This document shows, piece by piece, positions 34,135 to 41,517 of a stretch of DNA of 64,000 nucleotides. The notes beneath the pieces are model-generated. The model was not told where the DNA came from, made no database searches, and saw only the letters and a list, made by a program, of their open reading frames with translations. Where the stretch lies: assembly GCF_900109375.1 (NCBI RefSeq), contig NZ_FOAB01000003.1, positions 581,128 to 645,127 of the forward strand, in the 5' to 3' direction. This DNA is from Aquimarina amphilecti. Lineage in GTDB: Bacteria; Bacteroidota; Bacteroidia; Flavobacteriales; Flavobacteriaceae. The stretch's first letter is position 1, and each line of letters opens with the position of its first letter. A program made the translations under genes and the position numbers.

Positions 34135-34784
34135 TCTTAGAAATTGACAACATAGAATTATCATACGACAATAAATTCATTTTAAATGGAGTCTATATCA
34201 AAGCTGAAAAAGGAAGAGTTACAGGAATATTAGGAAGAAATGGCTCGGGTAAAAGCAGCTTATTGAAAATAATATTTGGACACTTAAAACCCCAAAATAA
34301 ACTGATTCGTATTGATAAAAAAAATAAAAAAAAACCTCTTTATCTTTCCGGAAAAATAAAGTATTTATCCCAAAAAGATACAATCCCAAAAAACATTTCA
34401 CTTGAAAAGGTTTTTAAGTTATTCGATCTTAGGTGGCAATCTTTTATAAGTATATTCCATACTTTCCAAAAGTATAATAACCCAAAAATATATGATCTTT
34501 CAGGAGGTGAGAAAAGAGTCGTAGAAACCTATCTCATGTTAATGAGTCCAGGAGAAGTTGTATTACTAGACGAACCCTTTTCTAATATAGCTCCGCTATA
34601 TATAGAAACCTTTATAAAACTTATTTCGCAGGAAAAGAAAAATAAAGTTATCATTCTAACTGATCATATGTATCGTCAAATTCTCGACATATCAGATGAT
34701 ATATACCTACTAAATAACACTACTTCTACACTAATAAAGGATCCTAGTGAACTTATTAGCTATGGCTACTTAAACAGTCTCTAA
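34131..34784 (+). CDS. ABC transporter ATP-binding protein
   Basis: A complete 217-residue nucleotide-binding domain. Walker A is GRNGSGKSS (near residue 36), the Q-loop sits in YLSQKD, the signature is LSGGEKR, Walker B is VVLLDEPFS, and the switch His is in LTDHMYR. The start at 34131 begins at the family-typical MILEIDNIELSYDNKF; a longer frame from 34077 would lie inside the upstream gene. The resemblance to LptB/LivF-sized ATPases is general only. It is coupled to the 106-residue membrane protein, and its substrate is unknown. Confidence 0.92.
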   Translation: MILEIDNIELSYDNKFILNGVYIKAEKGRVTGILGRNGSGKSSLLKIIFGHLKPQNKLIRIDKKNKKKPLYLSGKIKYLSQKDTIPKNISLEKVFKLFDLRWQSFISIFHTFQKYNNPKIYDLSGGEKRVVETYLMLMSPGEVVLLDEPFSNIAPLYIETFIKLISQEKKNKVIILTDHMYRQILDISDDIYLLNNTTSTLIKDPSELISYGYLNSL

Positions 34785-34872
34785 TTTTTTTATAAGCAAA
34801 GGAAAACTGTATTCAATACAGTTATAATAAATATATTTATCGTATTCTTATTTATTAAATGTTGTAAAAAAG

Positions 34873-34880
34873 TACATTTG
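34873..34880 (+). promoter_or_regulatory. Possible -7 box for the GYDIA GHMP kinase gene
   Basis: TACATTTG, an exact TAnnTTTG match, lies 22 bp before the ATG at 34903. The -33 element is poorly defined. It would uncouple the kinase from the ABC pair. Confidence 0.45.
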
Positions 34881-34902
34881 TTTTTGGTTAAGATAAACTC
34901 AT

Positions 34903-35850
34903 ATGTTGAAAAAATCATTTTATAGCCACGGCAAACTTCTCCTTACTTCTGAATATCTTGTTCTGGATGGTGTTAAGGCACTTGCCCTACCAACTAAAAA
35001 AGGCCAATGGTTAACAGTAGAAGAAAATGACTCTGGACATATCTTGTGGAAAAGTCTTGATAAAGATAATAATTGCTGGTTCGAAACAATTATTAAACTC
35101 CCTTTAACCATATCAGAAGTTAATTCCTCTAATACACCCTTCTTAACCGATGAAGAGGGTATAGGTATTTCTGAAACACTTTTAGAAATACTAAAGGTAG
35201 CTAAGGATTTAAACTCAGATTTTCTTTCGTATGAAAAGGGATACATTGTAGAAACTCGTTTAGAATTTAATCGCGAATGGGGATTAGGCTCTTCTTCCAC
35301 ACTTATTAATAACATCGCTCAATGGGCAGATGTTAATGCTTTCACTTTACTAAAAGAAAGTTTTGGAGGAAGTGGTTATGATATTGCCAGTGCGCAACAT
35401 AAAACTCCTATATTTTACACACGTAAAGAAGATAAACCGATAATCGATAAAGCGGAATTTGATCCCTTATTCAAAAATAAATTATTCTTCATATATCTTA
35501 ATAGAAAACAAGATAGCAAACAATCTATCAAACATTATCAGTCCTTACCGCTTAAAGAGTTTGACGATGCTGCGAGAAAAATTAAAGAAATTACCAATAC
35601 ACTATTAAATTGCTCTTCATTAGAAGAATTCTGTAAACTCATTGATTTACACGAACAAGTAATATCTAAAATTATCAAAACACCGACGGTAAAATCTACT
35701 TTGTTTTCGGATTACTCTGGAAGTATAAAAAGCTTAGGTGGCTGGGGCGGAGATTTTATCCTAGCTACAGGAACAGTTTCTGATATTGATTATTTTTTAA
35801 ATAAAGGTTATCACACTATTATACCATATTCTGAAATGGTTCTATACTAA
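34903..35850 (+). CDS. GYDIA-family GHMP kinase
   Basis: A 315-residue member of the GHMP kinase superfamily (mevalonate, phosphomevalonate, galactose and related kinases). The N-terminus is SHGKLLLTSEYLVLDG. The ATP-binding glycine/serine loop is EWGLGSSSTLI. The family-naming motif GYDIASAQ follows GGSG near residue 165. The C-terminal GHMP motif is LGGWGGDFILATG. The enzyme probably phosphorylates a mevalonate-pathway intermediate, since such genes sit with HMG-CoA reductase in flavobacteria. Substrate assignment is by context. The intervening ABC pair is unusual. Confidence 0.9.
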   Translation: MLKKSFYSHGKLLLTSEYLVLDGVKALALPTKKGQWLTVEENDSGHILWKSLDKDNNCWFETIIKLPLTISEVNSSNTPFLTDEEGIGISETLLEILKVAKDLNSDFLSYEKGYIVETRLEFNREWGLGSSSTLINNIAQWADVNAFTLLKESFGGSGYDIASAQHKTPIFYTRKEDKPIIDKAEFDPLFKNKLFFIYLNRKQDSKQSIKHYQSLPLKEFDDAARKIKEITNTLLNCSSLEEFCKLIDLHEQVISKIIKTPTVKSTLFSDYSGSIKSLGGWGGDFILATGTVSDIDYFLNKGYHTIIPYSEMVLY

Positions 35851-36334
35851 CTATTTTTAGAAAAAAGAAGTGATTTACATTTTTTTACTAGTAAATAACA
35901 TTCATTCCTCTATATAAAATATCTATAATTTAGATATTTTACACCTCTAATCTTTTTTAGAAAAACACCTATAGACTATGTGTCTGGAAGGGTTTTTACA
36001 TCTTCATCATCCTTCAAAATATCGTGTTCATAAAATGTAAAGATTGTGATACAAATACATACTACTATTCTTCGTTATCTTTAATAATTGACTTGAGAAT
36101 AATAATGAATCAAATAATTAACTGAAGTCTAAAAATATATTGGTAATACAAATCACAAACCGGATAGAAAGAAAAAAGTTACTTAAAACTAAGTATAAAG
36201 TTTTCGTGACTTTTTAAATTTTATCTTTTAAACAATTCCACAATAACTTAACTTATTTTAAATACAAGATCTTATAATTTTTTAAAAGTTAAAACGTAAA
36301 AAATAACCCTTAAAATTTAAAAAAAATTGTCCCA
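35851..36334. other. 484-bp AT-rich leader region upstream of the GH9 cellulase
   Basis: No gene is supported. It holds one marked stem-loop (36173-36215) and a 12-bp palindrome TTTACTAGTAAA at 35884-35895. No exact TAnnTTTG box was seen. The length suggests a long 5' UTR or complex regulation of the cellulase gene. Confidence 0.4.
36173..36215 (+). terminator. Two-part hairpin with T-run upstream of the cellulase gene (terminator or attenuator)
   Basis: The outer stem AAAAAGTTAC (36173-36182) pairs with GTGACTTTTT (36206-36215), allowing one G-T pair. An inner stem AAAACT (36185-36190) pairs with AGTTTT (36199-36204). The 3' arm supplies the T-run. It lies 120 bp before the GH9 ATG and 323 bp after the kinase stop. 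Confidence 0.4.
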
Positions 36335-38863
36335 ATGAAACAAAGAAATCTATTTACTATTATCTTTTCGTTCATAGTAATATTTACTGCCAATAGTCAA
36401 ATTATCTATAGTGATAACTTCGACGAAAGTATACTTAGTGTAGAATCAACTTCTGCATATTCGGCTTCATTATCTAATGACAACTTGCAAATAAATGCTA
36501 ATGGTACAGCAACAGCATTCAGCCCATTCAAATATACATTGCATAACAATGGTTCGGATGCATCAGTAAACATATCAAATCAGACTAAACTCTTTATTAA
36601 GGTAAAAGGTACCTCAAATCCAGATTTAAGAATCGACATACAAGATGAAGATGGTTTTGTTTCTAATTTAAGTCCTCTATCCGTTAGAATAGACAATGAT
36701 TTTACTATTTATGAACTAGATTATTCTTCTAATTTACAGGATGGAGGTTATGGAGGATCTGATTGTACTCAAGCTACAGCTCCTTGTCCTGTAGACCCTT
36801 CTAAAATAGCTTTTGTTCAATTTTTCGTAAATGCTGCTCAAGGAGGATATTCAGGAACTATTGAAATCGATTGGATTTCTTTCGGAGAACCTTTAGAAAC
36901 ACCTCCGCCGCCATCAGCATATGAAGTTCGTTATAATCAAGTATCATACTTGATAGATAGAAATAAAACAATTAGTATTGCTGCTCAAGGCAGTTTTAGC
37001 AACCAATCGTATATGATACTGGATAGTTCTAATAACGTAATATTATCAGGAACTACTGGAGCGTCCTCTTTATGGAATGATTCCGGAGAACATATTGTAA
37101 ATATTGACATCTCAGAAGTTAATACCGCTGGAACATATCGTTTTCAGATTGATCAAGAAGAGATTACTTTTAATGTAAGTACAGATGGATACGCAGAACT
37201 TAGAGAAGAAGCATTTAAATACTACTATTACAATCGTTCTTCTACCGCTCTAGAATCAGCTCACGCAGGTGTATATGCAAGACCTGCAGGAACTCCGGAT
37301 AATGTTGTTCGAGTTCACTCATCAGCAGCTACATCAGCAAGACCTGAAGGAACGGTTATTTCTGCTCCAAAAGGCTGGTATGATGCTGGAGATTATAATA
37401 AATATATTGTAAACAGTGGAATTAGCACATATACTTTATTAGCTGCTTTTGAACATTATAGAACCGAATGGGAAAGTTTAGAATACAATATCCCAGAACA
37501 AGGTGGAAATCTTCCTGATATTTTGGATGAAGTTTTATGGAACTTAGATTGGATGTTAGACATGCAGGACCCTAATGACGGTGGAGTATATCACAAATTA
37601 ACCGCTAAAAGCTTTTCTGGCCGAGTTATGCCAGCAACGTATAACTTAGAAAGATTTGTTGTACAGAAATCTACAGCAGCTGCCTTAAATTTTGCTGCGG
37701 TAACAGCAGTAGCATCAAGAGTTTTTTCTGATTATGAAAGCATAAGACCTGGATTTAGTGCCCAATTGGAACAAGCAGCAAAAGACGCTTACGCTTGGGC
37801 ACAATCTAATCCTGCCATCTATTATAAACAAGGCAATGGAACACCTGTTGCTGATATATTTACAGGAGAATATGGAGATAGTAATGTGACCGATGAATTT
37901 CAATGGGCTGCGGTTGAATTATTTATTACAACTAGAGAAAATACATACCGAGATGATATTGATGTAAATTCTATTGGAGGAGGAACTCCAAGTTGGCCAT
38001 ACAGTGATCCTCTTGCTTTAATTTCAATTGCTCACTACACTACGAGTTTAGCAAGCTCAATTAATGTTACCGCAGCCAATAATACTTTGTTAAGTACAGC
38101 TGATCAATTAAAGGATCAAGTAAACACCTCACCTATGAAAATTACAATGGCTTCCAATGATTATTCTTGGGGAAGTAATGGAGCTGTAGGTAACCAATTA
38201 ATTTTACTTATCAGAGCATATGAACTCACGCAAGATAAATCATATATAGATGCCGCTTACACTGCCATGGATTATATCTTTGGTAGAAATGGAACTGGAT
38301 ATTCTTATGTAACTGGATTCGGAGATAAACAAGTATTCGAACCTCATCATAGGATATCAGATGCAGATGGTATTTCTGCACCTATTCCAGGAATGATCGT
38401 AGGTGGACCACAAAATGAAAACAACCCAGATACAGGTGATTGTTCTGGTTCTGGAGTTAGTTTTCCATCTAATCTACCGGCCTCAAAATATGTAGATCAT
38501 TGGTGCTCTTATTCTACAAACGAAATTACTATTAACTGGAACGCTCCTTTAGTATATGCGATGCATGCTTTAAATTTCTATCAAAAAGAGACAGCCACTC
38601 TATCGGTTTATGATCAAGAACAAAAGATAAGTTCTGTAAAGGTTTTCCCTAACCCTTCAAGTAATATTTTGAACATAAAATTTCCGACTACTAACACATC
38701 TTCCAACATCGAGATTTATTCTCTTCAGGGTAAAAAAGTTTTTTCTAAAGAATTAAAGAGTGAACAATCCAATCTAGATATTAGTAATTTATCAGCAGGA
38801 TTATATTTAATAAAAATCAATAGTAATACTGATAGTTATACAACAAAAATTATAAAGCAGTAA
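36335..38863 (+). CDS. GH9 endoglucanase (cellulase) with T9SS sorting domain
   Basis: A secreted 842-residue cellulase. A signal peptide (cleavage after ANSQ) precedes a beta-sandwich carbohydrate-binding-like module (~22-185). An Ig-like CelD_N domain follows (~190-290), beginning YEVRYNQVSYL, and then the GH9 catalytic domain (~295-755). Catalytic and substrate residues are intact: the GWYDAGDYNKYIVNSG Asp pair, EPHHRISD with the conserved His-Arg, and the acid Glu in STNEITINWN. The last ~75 residues are a type A T9SS sorting domain (VFPNPSSNILNI, SAGLYLIKI, KIIKQ). It would attack soluble or amorphous beta-1,4-glucans outside the cell. The gene stands alone, without adjacent SusC/D genes, behind a long leader region. 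Confidence 0.95.
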   Translation: MKQRNLFTIIFSFIVIFTANSQIIYSDNFDESILSVESTSAYSASLSNDNLQINANGTATAFSPFKYTLHNNGSDASVNISNQTKLFIKVKGTSNPDLRIDIQDEDGFVSNLSPLSVRIDNDFTIYELDYSSNLQDGGYGGSDCTQATAPCPVDPSKIAFVQFFVNAAQGGYSGTIEIDWISFGEPLETPPPPSAYEVRYNQVSYLIDRNKTISIAAQGSFSNQSYMILDSSNNVILSGTTGASSLWNDSGEHIVNIDISEVNTAGTYRFQIDQEEITFNVSTDGYAELREEAFKYYYYNRSSTALESAHAGVYARPAGTPDNVVRVHSSAATSARPEGTVISAPKGWYDAGDYNKYIVNSGISTYTLLAAFEHYRTEWESLEYNIPEQGGNLPDILDEVLWNLDWMLDMQDPNDGGVYHKLTAKSFSGRVMPATYNLERFVVQKSTAAALNFAAVTAVASRVFSDYESIRPGFSAQLEQAAKDAYAWAQSNPAIYYKQGNGTPVADIFTGEYGDSNVTDEFQWAAVELFITTRENTYRDDIDVNSIGGGTPSWPYSDPLALISIAHYTTSLASSINVTAANNTLLSTADQLKDQVNTSPMKITMASNDYSWGSNGAVGNQLILLIRAYELTQDKSYIDAAYTAMDYIFGRNGTGYSYVTGFGDKQVFEPHHRISDADGISAPIPGMIVGGPQNENNPDTGDCSGSGVSFPSNLPASKYVDHWCSYSTNEITINWNAPLVYAMHALNFYQKETATLSVYDQEQKISSVKVFPNPSSNILNIKFPTTNTSSNIEIYSLQGKKVFSKELKSEQSNLDISNLSAGLYLIKINSNTDSYTTKIIKQ

Positions 38864-38872
38864 AAAACTAAA

Positions 38873-38924
38873 TTTAAACATAAAAGGTTCAAAACTAATT
38901 AGTTTTGAACCTTTTATGTTTAAA
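38873..38924. terminator. Bidirectional terminator: perfect 52-bp palindrome
   Basis: Two perfect 24-base complementary arms (38873-38896 and 38901-38924) surround AATT, which is itself self-complementary. It lies between the convergent GH9 and lpxD-like genes, 10 bp after the former stop. It can terminate both. The unusually long perfect match is noted as a finding. Confidence 0.8.
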
Positions 38925-38941
38925 CAATCGAATTTTATAAT

Positions 38942-39931
38942 CTATTTAGCTAGTTTCCGTAAAGTAACCCATTGCTTAAGCATTTCTCGTGAATCACAAG
39001 CAGGATACCCTAAAACAGTTTTCCCTGCCGGAACATCATTCATAACACCCGAACCTGCAGCCACTGTAGCTCCAGAATGGATTGTTACATGATCCTTAAT
39101 AGAAGCACTTCCTCCAATAACAACCCCATCACCTAATGTAACAGAACCTGCCAAACCACTACTACCTGCCATGATACAAAAACGCCCTAATTTACAATTA
39201 TGTCCAATCTGAACTAAATTATCAATTTTACAACCATCTCCTAATATGGTGGAACTAAACTTAGCACGGTCAATACAAGAATTAGCACCTATCTCAACGC
39301 CATTACCAATGATAACATTTCCAATATGTGGAATTTTCCAAAGTCCGCGACCGTCTTCATTGGGTAAATACCCAAAACCATCCGCACCTATACTGACATT
39401 ATTATGAAAAATACAATCACTACCAATTTCAGAACGCTCTCGAATTACTGTTCCAGACCAAATAACGGTGTTATTACCTATCACTGAATCATCAAAAACA
39501 GTTACATTAGGATAAAGCACAACACTATCACCCAAAACAACATCTTTACCTATATAACAACCTGCGCCAATCTTACTTCCAACTCCTACAATAGCAGATT
39601 CATGGATTACTGCTGTTGGATGAATATCAATATCAAAAACCGGATCTTCTAGGCCAAATTCTTCTAATAACTTGGACATCGCAAAATCTGCATTCTTCAC
39701 CATAATAAATGCTCGATCTGGACCAGGTTCAATATCTAAAGTTTCATTCACAATGGCCACACAGGCATTAGAGGTGTCCCATAGACAAGCAAACTTCTTG
39801 CTTCTAATAAAAGTAATCTGATCTCTTTTGGCGTTTTTCAATTCATCTAATCCAGTTATTATTTGACTGGTATTACCTTTTAATTTCCCTTGTAGAATAG
39901 TCTTGATTTCTTCTATTGTAAATGATACCAT
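38942..39931 (-). CDS. lpxD: LpxD-like UDP-3-O-acylglucosamine N-acyltransferase
   Basis: A 329-residue left-handed beta-helix acyltransferase. An N-terminal UDP-binding domain (~1-100) is followed by hexapeptide repeats (~105-290), for example IGAGCYIGKDVVLGDSVVLYPNVTV. The LpxD catalytic context GADGFGYLPNEDG and the NLVQIGHNCKLGR segment with active-site His are both present. LpxD adds the third hydroxyacyl chain of lipid A. Flavobacteria often have two lpxD-like genes, and this one is not beside lpxC/fabZ. It could therefore be the second copy or a paralogue with another sugar substrate. It is convergent with the GH9 gene. Confidence 0.88.
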   Translation of the reverse strand: MVSFTIEEIKTILQGKLKGNTSQIITGLDELKNAKRDQITFIRSKKFACLWDTSNACVAIVNETLDIEPGPDRAFIMVKNADFAMSKLLEEFGLEDPVFDIDIHPTAVIHESAIVGVGSKIGAGCYIGKDVVLGDSVVLYPNVTVFDDSVIGNNTVIWSGTVIRERSEIGSDCIFHNNVSIGADGFGYLPNEDGRGLWKIPHIGNVIIGNGVEIGANSCIDRAKFSSTILGDGCKIDNLVQIGHNCKLGRFCIMAGSSGLAGSVTLGDGVVIGGSASIKDHVTIHSGATVAAGSGVMNDVPAGKTVLGYPACDSREMLKQWVTLRKLAK

Positions 39932-40161
39932 TGTTTATTATTAATTGTTATTAGATTCTATGATCTATCATTTTTGAAAAATTCACAAAGTTGTTATAAA
40001 CAATAATGTTATAAAAAGTAATGAAGTATTAAAAACAATACAAAACTGTTAATTTAGTTAATTTTTTAACAAAACTAAAAAAATCTTTAATTTTAGTTTC
40101 CAACAATTAATACAACCTTTGATCTGCTCCACAGATCATCATCTCCCTTTCTTAGAAAGAT

Positions 40162-40213
40162 TTTTACATAAAAAAACCTCAATTCTTTTGAATTGAGGTT
40201 TTTTTATGTAAAA
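40162..40213 (-). terminator. Terminator after sucB: perfect 24-bp stem
   Basis: Arms 40162-40185 and 40190-40213 are perfectly complementary with a 4-base T loop. A-rich and T-rich ends give a T-run in either direction. It follows the sucB stop codon by 12 bp on the minus strand and closes the sucA-sucB transcript. Confidence 0.85.
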
Positions 40214-40224
40214 CAAAGCATGTA

Positions 40225-41457
40225 TTACATCTCCAATGCCTTGTTTATATTATTATCCATTAACAATTCTTCCGGATTTTCTAAAGCTTCTTTAACCGCT
40301 ACTAGGAACCCAACAGATTCTTTACCGTCAATAATTCTATGATCATAAGATAAAGCAACATACATTATAGGCGCTACAACTATTTGTCCATCTCTTACAA
40401 TTGGTCTTTCTACAATATTATGCATTCCAAGAATAGCGCTCTGTGGTGGGTTTATGATTGGAGTAGATAACATACTACCAAAAACTCCTCCATTGGTAAT
40501 GGTAAAAGTTCCACCTGTCATTTCATCAACTGTTATCTGACCCTCACGAGCTCTAATAGCTAATCTTTTAACTTCAGATTCAACTCCTCTAAAACTTAAA
40601 TTTTCTGCATTTCTAATTACAGGAACCATCAATCCTTTTGGCCCAGAAACAGCAATACTGATGTCTTGGAAATCATAAGAAATCATCTCTTTACCTTCAA
40701 TCATCGAATTAACAGCTGGATACATTTTTAGCGCTCTTACACAAGCTAAGGTAAAAAACGACATGAACCCAAGACTAACTCCATGTTTACTTTTAAATGT
40801 TTCCTTATATTGTTTTCTTAAATCAAATATCGGCTGCATATCCACCTCATTAAAAGTAGTCAACATTGCAGTTTCATTCTTCACAGAAACCAATCTCTCC
40901 GCTACTTTACGACGTAGCATAGATAATTTTTTACGTGATTCTCCTCTACTTCCTGGTCCTGGAGTACCCATAGACGGCTTTGCATCAATTGCATCCGCTT
41001 TAGTAATACGTCCATCGCGTCCAGTTCCTTTTACTTGAGAAGCATTAATACCTTTTTCAGCTAATACTTTTTTAGCTGCCGGAGAAGCTGTTCCGGTTGC
41101 ATATGTTTCAGTTTTAGCTGGAGCTGGTGTCTCTGTCTTTGCAGGCGTTGGAACGTCTTCCTTTTTTCCCTCTGTTTTCGGAGTTTCTTTAGGAGACGAA
41201 GAACCTCCTTCTGGTTTAGCTGCATCTGTATCAATAAGACACACAACTTCACCAACAGCGACAGCATCACCTTCTTCTGCTTTTAGGGTAATAATACCAC
41301 TAGCTTCTGCAGGAAGCTCTAATGTTGCTTTATCACTATCTACCTCCGCTATTGCTTGGTCTTTTTCTACATAATCACCATCTTCTACAAGCCATTGAGC
41401 TATTTCTACTTCTGTAATGGATTCTCCCGGAGAAGGGACTTTCATTTCTAAAGCCAT
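40225..41457 (-). CDS. sucB: Dihydrolipoyl succinyltransferase, E2 of 2-oxoglutarate dehydrogenase
   Basis: SucB transfers the succinyl group from lipoate to CoA in the TCA-cycle complex. The 410-residue protein has one N-terminal lipoyl domain with the lipoylated Lys in [17 protein letters not shown]. An Ala/Pro/Lys/Thr-rich flexible linker follows (~85-130), then an E1/E3-binding domain ([19 protein letters not shown]). The catalytic domain ends with the active-site His in [17 protein letters not shown]. It follows sucA by 60 bp on the same strand and ends at a strong terminator. Confidence 0.97.
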   Translation of the reverse strand: MALEMKVPSPGESITEVEIAQWLVEDGDYVEKDQAIAEVDSDKATLELPAEASGIITLKAEEGDAVAVGEVVCLIDTDAAKPEGGSSSPKETPKTEGKKEDVPTPAKTETPAPAKTETYATGTASPAAKKVLAEKGINASQVKGTGRDGRITKADAIDAKPSMGTPGPGSRGESRKKLSMLRRKVAERLVSVKNETAMLTTFNEVDMQPIFDLRKQYKETFKSKHGVSLGFMSFFTLACVRALKMYPAVNSMIEGKEMISYDFQDISIAVSGPKGLMVPVIRNAENLSFRGVESEVKRLAIRAREGQITVDEMTGGTFTITNGGVFGSMLSTPIINPPQSAILGMHNIVERPIVRDGQIVVAPIMYVALSYDHRIIDGKESVGFLVAVKEALENPEELLMDNNINKALEM

Positions 41458-41517
41458 AATTCTAAATTTATACTTTATATCGCTTTCGCGAAAATATTTC
41501 GATTTATAGTTACTTTA

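Noticed and set aside
34920-35315. 131-codon antisense frame inside the GYDIA kinase gene
   Set aside because: The plus-strand frame encodes conserved GHMP kinase motifs. The antisense frame is a by-product of codon bias.
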